Origin: Amphibalanus amphitrite
Taxonomy: Eukaryota; Arthropoda; Thecostraca; Balanomorpha; Balanidae
Length of the DNA stretch: 64,000 nt
Direction: 5' to 3'
Assembly: GCF_019059575.1 (NCBI RefSeq)
Contig: NW_024881858.1
Span: 320,501 to 384,500, forward strand
Shown here in pieces: positions 10,545-20,535 of this stretch; positions within the stretch are counted from its first letter, which is position 1; each line of letters opens with the position of its first letter. Made by a program: the position numbers and the translations under genes. The notes below the pieces were generated by a model. That model did no database searches, had not been told where the DNA came from, and saw only the letters and a list, made by a program, of their open reading frames with translations.

Positions 10545-11425
10545 GCGGCCATCGGAGTGGCAGCCAGCTCAGCGGCTACCGAGACGTAGAAGTCGTTCAG
10601 CGCGTCCGCGGTGATGCCGCTGATCGGAGAGGAGTTCTTTTTGGAGCCGATAATTGGTTTGAGTATGCGCCACATGCTTCCAGGTCTACCCCTAGCCAGT
10701 TGTTCCTGAAGATGGCGGCGGCAGTCGGCACGAATGGCGGCGCGAGATAATCGATTTATCTCTTTATACTCCTGGCTGCGGCCGGCCTGCAGAGCAGTTC
10801 GTCGGAGCGCCAGTAGATGACGGGTGTTCTCGGATGCAGGTGGCGCTGTAGTCGATCGCTGCAGGATATGTCGTATCGGTGCAACAGAGTCCAAAAGCGG
10901 CGAGAAGATGCGTACAAATGCTGTCCACTTCGAGACCGGACCTGTGGCCAGGTACACTGTCGTCCAGTCAGCGTTAAGAAGCTGATGATTGAAGTCACCC
11001 CTGTCGACACGCGCCAGCAGCCGACGCTGAGTCACTGGGCCGGCTTGTCGTTTGATCCCGGTGAGCCGGAGCGCCAGTCGGGTGATGTCGTGGGGGGTGC
11101 CGTAGTGGCACCTCGTCACACCAGCTCGAGTGACGAGTTCACTCCGGTTAGTGGCAAAGATGTCCAGGAGACTGTTGGCTGGTCGGTAGGTGGGCCGATG
11201 AGTGTTGCAGCTGTGCGGGCCATGCTGGGCGAGGAGGGCACTGAGCCGCTGACCAGGGGTATTGGCGCCGGGTTTGAGGAGGCAGCAGTTCATGTCACCT
11301 CCGATGACTATCGTCAGACCCGGGTAGGCAGCAAGCATATGCTGTATTTGGGACTCAAAATCATCCAGGTCTGCGGTGACCTGCTGGACCGTGTTCTTCG
11401 GTACTCTATAGGCGGCACCGATTAA
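10545..11425 (-). pseudogene. LINE endonuclease C-terminal half plus linker
   Basis: Read from 11425 downward the frame stays open: 'LIGAAYRVPKNTVQQV' leads into 'TIVIGGDMNCCLLKP' (catalytic D and N of an apurinic-like endonuclease), 'NSLLDIFATN' and 'YGTPHDITRLAL', where the usual catalytic S/A-D-H triad reads P-H-D. A basic linker follows, with 'MWRILKPIIGSKKNS' and 'ITADALNDFYVSVAAEL', the motif that precedes LINE reverse transcriptases. It continues the N-terminal half at 12617-13560 once the element at 11426-12612 is removed. No internal stop or frameshift is visible. Confidence 0.8.
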
Positions 11426-12612
11426 CCCGCGCCCTGCTGGGGGGGGGGTGTTTGAACACCCCCCCTTGTGGTTTTTCGCGAATATCTCAAAAACGGCGGC
11501 GCGGAGCGCCGCCGTTTTTGGTACACCTTATCATACATCAATTCTACCCATGTTGTGAAAATTTCAGACCAAGGTCATTCAAGGTCAGGTCAGCAGGTCA
11601 CTTGAAGTGACCTCACCTCATAAAAAGTTTCAATGTCTGTCATAGCTACACCGAGTGACCGATCGCTTTGAAACTTTCAGCGATTGCTAAGAGCAATAGC
11701 ATGTACAAAATGTATATCTCAGAATTTTGATATCGATGACCTAAGGTCAGGTCAATTTTGCGACCTCCCCATTATAAGTCAATGGGAGAAAATTGAAATG
11801 CGCCTCTTTTGGACGAAAGACATTATAAACACTCCCAAACACTGAATTACAAGTGGTCTAGACACGCTGAACATGAAAATGGTGTCCGTGACCCCTGTTT
11901 ATGCCCTGAGGTCATCTTAGGTCACGAATGGTATCTAACAGTTTTTCGCAAATAACTTTTGATAGAGGCATGCTAGAGCGATGAAAACGCCTTAGATGTG
12001 TTCAGCTCGACGATACGGATCGACTGATATGCAACATGACCCTTTCCGGTCAGGTCATGACCTTGACCTGAGGTCAAATTTTCAAGTTGACCTTTCAAGG
12101 TCAAGTTATAGTTCATTCGATGCGTCTTGACGAGAGGAACACGATGCCGGTAAAAGTAAGCTCGTACAAGGCTTGGGTCAAAAGTTATTGCAGAAAAACT
12201 GTTTCCGAAAAAATCGGCTATTTTTGCAGTTTTTGCCCCCTGCAGGCAAAACCGTTGACGCTAGGTCAAATCTGAGAGAATTACTCAGAAAGGGCTTTAA
12301 TAGGGCTATCGAATGCGCTTTTCCGCGGCGCTGTAGCTCTATTGGTTCCCGAGTTATGCGTTGGCTTCTTGGAAATTTTCGACATATGACCCGGAAATCG
12401 GCGAAATTTTGCCTTCAATGACCTCTGGTGACCTGACCTTTGACCTGACCAAAAAATTGACCGAAGTAATTTCCTCATTATTTTTGACGCTCTTTCGAAC
12501 GCCGCCTTCCGCGTATCGCTACGTGGCCCAGGAGCCGAGTTAGAAGGGGGGGGTGTTCAAACACCCCCCCCCAGCAGGGCGTGGAAATCCAGGACCCCCA
12601 GCCGGGCGCGGG
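11426..12612 (+). mobile_element. Family P element, complete, in a LINE endonuclease frame
   Basis: The 1187-bp element is flanked by TTAA at 11422-11425 and 12613-12616. Ends are CCCGCGCCCTGC and its imperfect complement GGGCGCGG. Near each end a G run/C run hairpin has arms extended by TGTT/AACA (11440-11467 and 12546-12575). A second hairpin CGGCGGCGC/GCGCCGCCG lies at 11495-11515. The interior has dense AGGTCA half-sites and no transposase. Deleting it with one TTAA rejoins the LINE codons exactly (RRLL-IGAAY), proving it is a precise insertion. The target and CCC/GGG termini are piggyBac-like. Confidence 0.92.
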
Positions 12613-12616
12613 TTAA

Positions 12617-13560
12617 GAGGCGGCGATTTTTGTTAACTCGAATCGTTGCCCACAACATTTCAAGGTTGGAGTTTGGCACAGCAGAGTCCGGCGTCGGCAA
12701 GAGTTCTGTCTCAAACGACTCTCGGACACATATTTCAACACCTCCGTGGCCACTGGGGAGCCTTCCGCGACGGGGTCGGTCGTTGCGTAGGATCTTGTAG
12801 CCACTGATGTTAACGAGTCGATCGGGGATAGTGGTAGACAGCCATGTCTCACTTAAAATGAAAATATCGAATTGGAACCGATCATCGAGGTCAAAACGGA
12901 TGTCTGGCAGCTTTGGCAGCAAGCTCTGAACGTTTAATTGTCCGATTAGGAGGTGTACGCTGCCGATATCACCGTGCCTGCGCCACTGCACACCTCCCCT
13001 TCTGCCCCGGCGCCTGGGTGCGCCCGTGCGCTGGCTCGGCGGCGGACCGCGGACCGGGCCGGTCACGTGGGACCCGCCTGTCAACGCACCGGGCGGGGCA
13101 GAGGGCTCAGGCGTGGGAGAGAGCAGAGGCGACTGGTGTCCAGGTGCGTTGCTCCCGCTTCTCCAGGGATCAGGAGCCGGCAGTGCGGCTCTCAGTAGCT
13201 GGAACGTGTTCACGAGCAGGACGAAGGGAAGTAAGTCGTGCATGGTGTTCACTCGGTTCGTGTCACTGTTAGATGTAAACGCCGCATGGTTTGGTCTTGG
13301 CGGCATCACTGACTCAGAGTAGGTACGATTGCGCAATTCAAACTCAACTGGTTCGCAACACAAGTCACATGCTTTGCATTCGCTCAATCGATCACTCACT
13401 GATTCGGTACTCGGCACTCGCTGATTCACTCGCACAATCCACACTCCTATCACACAAGGTTTGATGGGCTGTGGGAGGAGGAGAGACGCCGCGCTGCGCA
13501 CCGTGGCGCTGCGCTGACACGACTCATCCAGCGCCGTCCCGAGCAGTCCACGTAAGGCTA
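12617..13560 (-). pseudogene. LINE endonuclease N-terminal half with 5' leader
   Basis: The frame runs from the GC-rich leader into a Pro/Arg-rich stretch and then the endonuclease start: 'LLIGQLNVQSLLPKL' (catalytic N), 'FDIFILSETWLSTT' (catalytic E), 'ISGYKILRNDR' and 'GHGGVEICVRES'. It reaches 'WATIRVNKNRRLL' at the TTAA junction (12613-12616). A Met in 'VNTMHDLLPFVLLV' at about 13240, followed by hydrophobic residues, is a plausible ORF2 start; the true 5' end is unclear because the inversion breakpoint lies near 13570-13590. Confidence 0.75.
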
Positions 13561-13619
13561 CCGAGAGTTTGTTCCGGTGGGCTGAAGGTCCAACCAATAA
13601 GCATGGAAACACTTTGGGC

Positions 13620-14454
13620 CAGGCGCGGATACAAGGGGGGGGGGGCATGGGGGCCATGGCCCCCCCCCCCCTTGGCCGATTTTTTTTTCAAAAATAAAAT
13701 AAAAAGTTAAAAAGCTGAAAAGGGGCCTCCTGAAAATAAAGTGGCCGAAATCCGATGAGTTTTTTTTAACCTACCCACTTAGTTATTTCTTAGAAGACTA
13801 GCTGAGAAAACTTCTTTGTTAGAAGATTGGTAAAGCTTTTCATAACTTGGAGGTCTCTTATACTCACAGAGATGACCACTTTTACAGGGCCTCCTAACCT
13901 GCACAGAGGGCCTCCAAGCCTGCACAGATGTCCTAACAAACACAAAATCTCTTAGCCTACACAGAGGCCTCCACTCGCATCCGAACAAAGGGCCTCCTAG
14001 CCAACACAGAGGGCCTCCTAACTCACACAGAAGGTCTCCTATCCTGCACAGAGGGACTCCAAGCCTGCACAGATATCCTCTTCGCCAACACAGGACCTCT
14101 TAATCTCCACAGAGGGCCTCCACTCACATCCACACAAAGGGTCTCCAAGTCTGTACTGAGGGCCTGCGCTCGCATCTGCACAGAGGGCCTCCTAGCTATC
14201 ACAGAGGGCTTCCTAGTTCACATACAAGGCCTCCTAGCAGGGGCGGATCCAGGGGGGCGATAGGGACTATAGCGCCCCCCCGGGCGACTTTCTCATTTTC
14301 TTTTTTTTTGCAAAAAAAGCATGATAGGGGGCCCCAAAAAATAAAGTGGACGAAATCCAGGCTTAAACTTTTGGGGGTAGGTAGGGCCCCCATCGATGGG
14401 GGGCCCCCGATTCGGAATAGCCCCTCCCTTGGCAAAATGCTGGATCCGCCCCTG
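13620..14454. mobile_element. hAT-like MITE with minisatellite core and perfect TSD
   Basis: Ends are CAGGCGCGGATACAAGG (from 13620) and CTGGATCCGCCCCTG (to 14454), imperfect inverted repeats followed inward by G/C runs. The octamer CTTTGGGC flanks both sides (13612-13619 and 14455-14462). An internal CAGGGGCGGATCCAG at 14238-14252 repeats the terminus. The element splits the LINE reverse transcriptase frame; removal with one TSD copy restores 'METLWAIVQGMKPSS'. No transposase is present. Confidence 0.92.
13820..14237. repeat. Minisatellite of about 33 bp inside the hAT-like MITE
   Basis: Irregular units built on 'gggcctcctagccaacacaga' and 'ctccaagcctgcacagat' repeat across the element interior. 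Units vary by substitution and by small indels. Confidence 0.75.
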
Positions 14455-15981
14455 CTTTGGGCCATAGTTCAGGGAATGAAACCGTCCAGTTTTGAAAGCA
14501 GTGATGGACTAAGTGCCAAAGTCATTCAATATTTCTTCCCAGGACTCGGACACATCGTGCTGGACGTGGTGAATGCCAGTCTGGAGACCGGTAGAGTCCC
14601 GGCATCGTGGAAACACGCCATCATAACCCCGATTCCCAAGGGAAAGCGTGTCACGTCAGACCCGTCCAGTACGCGACCTATCTCAATGCTGCCGGCAATC
14701 ACCAAAATCACCGAGAGGGCCGTTCAACTCCAGCTCACGGACTACATGGAGACCCACCACCTGCTGAGTGAGGCACAGCACGGATACCGGCGAAAACACT
14801 CGTGCGAGACTGCCCTTCATGTTGTTACTGATGATGTACTGCGAGCAATGGACTGTGGCGAAATTACCCTCTGGGCAATGGTTGACCTTTCGAAATGTTT
14901 TGATATGGTGCCGCACGACAGACTGATCGAAAAATTGTGTTTGTATGGTATTGATCCTTTTTGGATAGAGGATTATTTACAAGGTCACACGCAACAGGTG
15001 CAGGTTAACAACCATAGTGGATGTTCGATGCGATCGTCTTCGAGACGGAACTCTATAGGCGTCTACCAGGGGGGATCTCTGAGCTGTATATTATGGTGCA
15101 TTTTTGCTAACGACCTATGTCTTCACGTGCCAGAATTCGTAAAAGTGGTTCAATTCGCCGATGACACCCAAATCTGGACTACCGGTGCAAAGCAGGATTT
15201 ACCGGAGCTTGTGAACCGAATTGAAACTGCTTTACAATGCATGTTTGATTGGTTTTGCGATCATGGTATGAGAGTAAATGAGGCAAAAACAGAGTTCTTG
15301 GTGATGGGCACGAAACAAATGCTTAGGAATGTTGGCAATGTAAGTGTTAAATTTAACCATGCAACGATCAGATCCACAAGCCAGGTTCGCAATCTTGGTG
15401 TGATTTTCGACCGCAACTTAGATTTTCAGCCACATGTCGATCACTTGATTCCAAAATGTACTGCAATGCTGCTCGCGCTGAACCATGCCAAACATGTTAT
15501 TCCCATCGCGACTGTGAAGTACCTTGTGCAAGCTCTAGTCTTTCCCACAATGCGGTACTGCATGTCTATCTATGGAATTTGCAACAAAACCCAGGTGCGT
15601 CGTATCCAAAAATTAGTCAACTTTGCCGCACGTGTTGTGACCGGACGTCGGAAAACTGATCACATTTCAGATGCAGTACGAGCGCTGGGCTGGTTTACTG
15701 CTGAAGAGCTCATAACTTACCACCGAGTTCTAGTCATTCACCGACTGTTAGACTACCATGTGCCGTCACCCATAGCTCAGACTATCTGCCCTCCCGCTCA
15801 CCATCAGCACGATCACAATACACGGACTGCGGGTCTCCTCTCTGTGCCGCGCATCCGCACCGAGGCAGGGCGCAGTCGTTTGTGCTACAGTGCTGTGAAG
15901 GCGTACAACGACGTACCGAGACCACCCGGAATGTCTTTTAAAACCGCTACCGAGCGGCATCTGTTTAGCCGCCGCGATTGA

Positions 15982-16177
15982 CGCCTATGTACTCGTATCG
16001 TTCGCAGACGTTATTCGGGCATGAGTGGTGTGTCGTGTCTGATTTGCAGTGAGCTGTGAGACTGTGAACGAGTGCTCCCCATCAACGATGTTTGTTTACT
16101 TCTGTGACGTGCAATGACGAAAAGCCACTGATTGCAGTGGACTCGTTGTGAATAAATAAGTTTCAAGTTTCAAGTTC
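15982..16177 (+). other. LINE 3' UTR with AATAAA and GTTTCAA tail
   Basis: A short 3' UTR ends with 'gaataaataa' (about 16150-16159), then 'gtttcaagtttcaagtt'. Short tandem repeats in place of poly(A) are characteristic of CR1-type LINE 3' ends. RNase H-coding sequence of the target LINE resumes at 16178. Confidence 0.75.
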
Positions 16178-17104
16178 CATCCCTTGCACGGCTTCGTCGA
16201 CCAAGCCCTGGCACGCGCTCCACTGGCACGTCTGCAGCGCACGGGCTGGCTGCGCGATGGGACCAAAGCTCTGCGCGGTCTCTGCGGTCGGCACAAGATC
16301 CGCAGATCTCACCTGTGGTCTGCGACGCCTCCCGCCACCAGATGCCGATGGACCTTCAAGATCGACCTCTTCAGCCGCACCGACCGTGAGCTACCACCAC
16401 ACGTAGTGAACGCCATGTTTGAGGAGGTCCTGGCCGACACCAGCAGTCTGCTCCCACAGCCCCTCGTCGTCCTTGCCACTGACGGTTCTGTCACCACAAG
16501 CGCCCCAAGATCGGGATGGGGGTGTGTGATGAGGGAGTCAGACGGCAGCCTGCAGACCCACCGTGGAGGCTGTAACCTTCGCCTCTCTAGCATGAGGGCT
16601 GAGCTGGAGGCCATCTTCCGCGGTCTGGATCTTGCCAGAAGCGCCCACCCTGATCTAGCCGCGTGCATCATCTGCACCGACTCTCAGTCTCTCCTGCGCA
16701 AACTAGAGAGCGGATCGGCTCCTCCGGAGTGGCACGACCTCCCTCAACAAGTCGTATGGGTATACTGCCCAGGGCACGCCGGAGTCCAACTGAACGACAG
16801 AGCCGATCACCTGGCTGGCAGCGGTTCTGCTTCCGACTACCTGGAGCTCGGGACGCAGGACATCCAACTCATCATACGGGATCGGCAGCTGAGCAGCCGC
16901 GACGACGGGTCGTGGGAGGAGAAGAGGATGAGCGAGAGAGGCCTGCAGCGGGGTTGGGTGGCGAAATCCACCTCCCGTGGCCGCGCTGCCCACACGATGT
17001 GCCAGCTGGCCACTGGTACTCTCTCCCGAGCGGCGCTGACCAGGGTGTTCCAGCTGGGAGGAGCAGAGGCTGCTTGGGGCAACTATTGGGCCTCCGCCGG
17101 CTAA
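16178..17104 (+). pseudogene. LINE RNase H domain and C-terminus
   Basis: The frame reads 'HPLHGFVDQALARAPL' and then a full RNase HI fold: 'VVLATDGSVTT' (D100 counted from 16184), 'SSMRAELEAIFRGL' (E140), 'CIICTDSQSLLRKL' (D166), 'VYCPGHAGVQLNDRADHLA' (H198, D208). All four acidic catalytic residues are present. A C-terminal region with 'HTMCQLATGTLSRAALTRVF' follows to the stop at 17104. It cleaves RNA in RNA:DNA hybrids and is found in I-, R1-, LOA-, Tad- and Ingi-type LINEs. It pairs with the RT fragment at 10275-10540. Confidence 0.85.
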
Positions 17105-17132
17105 CGACGCTGCCGCTCGACCAGTAAGACCT

Positions 17133-18107
17133 GTAGGGTAAGGGCGGGTAAGAGTACGCGGGCGATAAGAGTACGCATCAGCTGTTTCGGTTGCTTAGCA
17201 ACGCGGGTTTGTCGAGTTCATGAAGTGACATGAAGCCGCCAGTGCGTGCTTGTCACCAACGGAACGTGGGCGTTGAGCGGCGACGCTGTTGAGTTTAAGG
17301 CGATAAATATTATTTTCGAGCGTTATGATATTATTATGATATGGTACAATAATTTTGATACTTGGCAGTTGAGATAAGGTACATTTCCGTGATTGTTGTG
17401 GGAAACTTGTGAGGTTATCTGGGGAAATACTGTGCAGTGCAATATTCTGTTTGCGAAGTTTTGCACAACGTTTCGGGGTTGTTTTGTGCGCGAATTGCAT
17501 GTGCGGTAAGAGGACGCACTGTTCAGGAGGGTAAGAGTACGCAGAATTATACATTAAATCGAATATACAGAAATATAAAATTATTAATCTATCGCTCAAT
17601 GACGTTTGTTTTGTTGGTATATCATCAATGGAGCACTGTGATGCAGCTGCGTACCCAAAATTCTTCCAAATACGAGTTATTTTCCCTTTTGATTGTGCAT
17701 TTTTTTAAGAAGCACACGACATGATTTTTTCCTGATTTATAGACTTTAAATATTTATTTTATGTTTTTCTTTTTGGATATGAGAATTAACTTAAATGCCT
17801 TCTGAGTTTGAAGTTAAGCATTTGGACAGTACAAGCTGCATAGGTGTGTGTTCATATGCTTGCGTACTCCACCCGCCTGGCGTGCGTACTCTTACACACC
17901 CCATATGGTAAGAGTACGCAACTGCAGCGGTTCAGAAAATGTCAGTTTTAGACCACTTCCATTTACGCTGAAGGATCGTTGCCCCATGGGTTGATGGCCA
18001 ATTCAATGAACTTAAATATTCCCTATTTGCAATTTATTTCTTTCAAATATTAAACAAATGAGAGCAAGAAATCCACTAAGTGCGTACTCTTATACGACTT
18101 CACCCTA
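17133..18107. mobile_element. MITE with GTAAGAGTACGC termini and internal repeats
   Basis: The left end TAGGGTAAGGGCGGGTAAGA and the right end, complement of TAGGGTGAAGTCGTATAAGA, form an imperfect inverted repeat followed by GTACGC. The word 'taagagtacgc' or its complement recurs internally near 17150, 17165, 17530, 17890 and 17912. TA at both borders would fit a Tc1/mariner-type target, but this is uncertain. The interior is AT-rich and non-coding. Confidence 0.5.
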
Positions 18108-18429
18108 AGTAAGGTCATTATAGAGTTACGACGTACGGGAAGGAGTTATCAGCTGTCTAATCGTAGACAACACAATGTCGAGCCTTAAACTGTAAGCCTG
18201 TATTGGTATTGTTTCTTTTATTTGGCTGTCGAACATTATTTATGGTTTGAAATATGATTTTATGTAAAATAATTGATATGAAAAAGCCGTCTCTTAAGTT
18301 ATGACCCCATTTCACCACACGCAAGTGGCAGAAATGAAGAAATGACAATGATCAGCTGAGGCATTTTCTTGGCCAAAGTCAGAGCGCGCGGCCCGACGCA
18401 CCACCACCGCACCACAAAGTATGAGCAGA

Positions 18430-18668
18430 AGCCGCGCCCAAAGCCAGGGCCCCGGTAACGTGAGGTAGCCGAGTCGGGGCAGCGTGCGCTGACCCAAGCC
18501 GGGGCCGCAGCTTTGGGCGCGGTCTACCGCATCCCCGCGGGCAGCCCCGGGCTATCACATGACACCGGGAGGACGCACGGCCGCGGCTTGGGTCAGCGCA
18601 CGCTGCCCCGACTCGGCTACCTCACGTTACCGGGGCCCTGGCTTTGGGCGCGGTCTACCGCACCACCT
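18430..18668. repeat. GC-rich foldback insertion in element Q
   Basis: Arms of about 70 bp (18432-18505 and about 18578-18655) are near-perfect inverted copies: 'cgcgcccaaagccagggccc' against its complement. The other Q copies lack the whole block: they join 'agcagaagc' directly to 'cacctaacagg' on the same strand. The block also carries 'gcgcggtctaccgca' twice as a direct repeat. Confidence 0.8.
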
Positions 18669-18968
18669 AACAGGCGTGTTCGAAACCGCAGGAGATGATG
18701 ATGAACGGGTTTATCGAAACTTGATTGGATGAGCATATCGGTAATAGCGATTTCAGTGTGTGCATTTATTGTTCATAGTGGTGTGAAATGTGGTTGGGGT
18801 ACGACCGACAGCCCGTCGGGGCGAATTTCGCACTGGGGTACTCAAAATTTGAAGAATTTAAGACGTTTCCATGAGTTTTGAAGGTATGGATAAGTTCTAA
18901 AAATCCGGTTCTCCTTATCTGGGCCATTAACTCCATACGGTCCAGGAAAGCTGGCACACTACCTTTAA

Positions 18969-19436
18969 AGGGACACTCCCACCTTAACATTAGTTTTGAG
19001 TTGAGATAGCCAAATTGGTGGCCATGGCCTGCAAATACCGGTTTGGGCACTCACTCGAAGATATGGAATTTCAAACTTGCAGTTTTCGGATTCTAAGGGG
19101 CTAATGCATTGGAATGCCCCCTTAGAATTTGTGACGTCAGCGGAGATCTAACGATTTTTAAATCTTAGACTAAAACCATCGTTAACACGTGGTGGTATAC
19201 GCTGCTTTGCGCGCAACGTCTGCCGCACTTTAAGGCTGCCAAATTATTGCTTCCAAATAAAGTCGCTAGTAACAGGGGAGATCCCAAAAAGTAAACAAAA
19301 GTAAAAGCCTAATATCTTGAAAACCAGTGAATATTTTTCGGTGAAATTTGGTAGATATTCGTTTTCGCTCTTTCTGAACCAAGGGACATCATTTTCATGC
19401 CAATTCATTAACTTTTTTGAAGGTGGGAGGGTCCCT
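18969..19436 (+). mobile_element. TTAA element R, copy 1, complete
   Basis: Ends AGGGACACTCCCACCTT and complement of AGGGACCCTCCCACCTT; flanked by TTAA at 18965-18968 and 19437-19440, the first shared with Q. At 468 bp it is the shortest copy. It contains the intact TTAA (19182-19185) into which, in copy R2, a piggyBac element inserted. Non-coding; TTAA with an AGGG terminus fits a Kolobok- or piggyBac-related MITE. Confidence 0.85.
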
Positions 19437-19440
19437 TTAA

Positions 19441-19960
19441 GATGGGGCAGCTGTGATCTCCGTTTAGATGGGCGCCAGTGGCTTTTAAGGGGCGCCAGCG
19501 ACCTCGGATGAGGACGACTGCGATCTTCAGAAGCGCACCGGACGCTCTGGAGGGGCGTCATTGGGCTTGAATGGGGCGACTTCACAGTCTCAAGGCTCAA
19601 GGGGGGGGGGGGGCGCTAGTAGCTCTCTTGAGGGCGCTATTGATCTTGGATAGGGCGACTGTGATCTTGAGAAGAATGCAGGTGCTTTAGAGGGGCGCCA
19701 GTGGTTTCAGGGGGCGCCATTGATCTTGGATGGGGCCGAATGGGGCAACTGTGAACTTCAGAGGGGCGCCATCAACCTTTAATGGGGCGACTGTTCCGTT
19801 CAGGTGGGTGCCAGCGACTCTTCAGGGGCGCCATCGACCCTGGGGGTTCGGAATATTCTGGTTTCCGGAGGGGTGCCCTTCAACAATGGGGGGGGGGGAG
19901 CTCAGGTCCTATTTGGGGGTGCCCTGGAGGACATAGGGGTGTCCAGGCACCCCCGAAGAG
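19441..19960. repeat. GGGGCGCC minisatellite, right half
   Basis: The same units as at 9340-9899 ('gggcgccattgatcttgg', 'ggggcgactgtgatctt') resume directly after TTAA. A further poly-G run occurs near 19601-19613. It grades into the putative hAT-like end at 20109. Confidence 0.8.
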
Positions 19961-20109
19961 ATCTTGAGTTCGATCCCTGCCTGCACATCACTTTTTAATT
20001 TATGTTCCCTCTGTAAAACAGCATCAGCCTAGTCGGCGCTAATTGGGGCGCCATCTGGGCGGCTGGGCGGAAAGGGGGTGCCATGCCCCCCCCCCTGAAT
20101 ACGCCACTG

Positions 20110-20334
20110 TTGCAGAACCTCGCAGTCAGGACACAGTCTTGTTGGACAATGCACGCATTTGTTCATTATATGCTTCGGCTCTACGATATAGGTATTATTT
20201 TAGCTCATGAACCCAAAATTCTAAATAGAAATGATGCGTTGGCAACTTGAAGGCTGAGTTATGTTTTAGCATTAGGACCTCATGGGCTGAATCACAAGAG
20301 AATAACTGGCCTGCGCCATAATTGTTGCAATCAG
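20110..20334. other. No recognisable feature
   Basis: Spacer between the hAT-like end and the Crypton-related fragment; AT-rich, nothing recognised. Confidence 0.4.
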
Positions 20335-20535
20335 GGTACCTATATAGAACAACGGGTACACCAACGACGCGGAAAGCGCCCATTTTACCTGGATGAGTTA
20401 CATGGTAAATGATATATTTTTTTGAATATGGAAAAAATAGAGTATTCCATTCTGACGAGTAAAGCCAAATTCATAAAGCAGTTATTTTTAAATTATATGT
20501 ACCGGAAATAACATACTAACCATAGTTAAAAAAAA
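20335..20535 (-). mobile_element. Crypton-related fragment
   Basis: Nearly identical to 59687-59870: 'tagaacaacgggtacacc', 'gcccattttacctggatgag' and the following AT-rich stretch. It carries only the 'MGAFRVVGVPVVLY' part of the recombinase frame; to the left the sequence diverges at 'ctatata'. One extra T in the T run (near 20415) would shift the upstream frame. Confidence 0.7.

Larger units (their letters stand above)
13585..15981 (+). pseudogene. CR1/jockey-like reverse transcriptase, frame intact apart from MITE
   Basis: From 'LKVQPISMETLW' the frame crosses the MITE (13620-14454) and continues to the stop at 15981 without a break. Visible parts: fingers 'ESSDGLSAKVIQYF' and 'ITPIPKGKR..', 'STRPISMLPAITKI'; palm motif A 'VDLSKCFDMVPHDRL' (Asp near 14884); 'VYQGGSLSCILWCIF' in the primer-grip region, where PQGS is usual; catalytic 'QFADDTQIW' with FADD at 15154-15165; then the thumb, 'RRIQKLVNFAARVVTG'. 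About 50 residues of linker are missing at the inversion point. It cannot make a working product because the endonuclease half is inverted, but its sequence is little decayed. Confidence 0.85.
10541..16177 (+). mobile_element. CR1/jockey-like LINE with inverted 5' half (twin-primed)
   Basis: The endonuclease half lies on the minus strand (about 13560 down to 10545) and the reverse transcriptase half on the plus strand (about 13585 to 15981), ending in a 3' tail of GTTTCAA repeats (16160-16175). The left border of the inverted part is the end of the endonuclease-RT linker, just before the RT. This is the product expected of twin priming during target-primed reverse transcription. The unit splits the RNase H LINE and carries two later insertions. 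No clear target duplication was found, as is common for CR1-type elements. Confidence 0.7.
9904..18964 (-). mobile_element. TTAA element Q, copy 1, split into 9904-10133 and 18111-18964
   Basis: The left end AGGTAGTGTGCCACC follows TTAA (9900-9903); the right end, complement of AGGTAGTGTGCCAGC, precedes TTAA (18965-18968). Both halves match the intact copy at 33747-34608 in order. The break falls at 'caaaggtca' (10125-10133) and resumes 'aaggtcattatag' (18111 on), where the other two copies read straight through. Q has no coding capacity; TTAA targets suggest piggyBac or Kolobok-type mobilisation. Confidence 0.75.
9304..20109. mobile_element. Possible hAT-like shell around a minisatellite
   Basis: The right boundary CCTGAATACGCCACTG (ends 20109) preceded by a C run is a typical hAT-like terminus; its complement starts CAGTGGCGTATTCAGG. 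The left counterpart CAGTGGTTTCTGAAGG plus G run begins at 9304. The interior is the GGGGCGCC minisatellite split by a 9.5 kb nest. Flanking octamers (cctagcgt and ttgcagaa) do not match, so the pairing is tentative. Confidence 0.35.

Noticed and set aside
10508..11338. Independent host gene of 276 codons on the minus strand
   Set aside because: It carries endonuclease and linker motifs of a LINE and continues in frame with 12617-13560 after removal of the P element.
17133..18110. Telomere-like or clock-type repeat 'gtaagagtacgc'
   Set aside because: The word occurs in both orientations at and inside element termini, which fits a MITE with subterminal repeats rather than a telomeric array.
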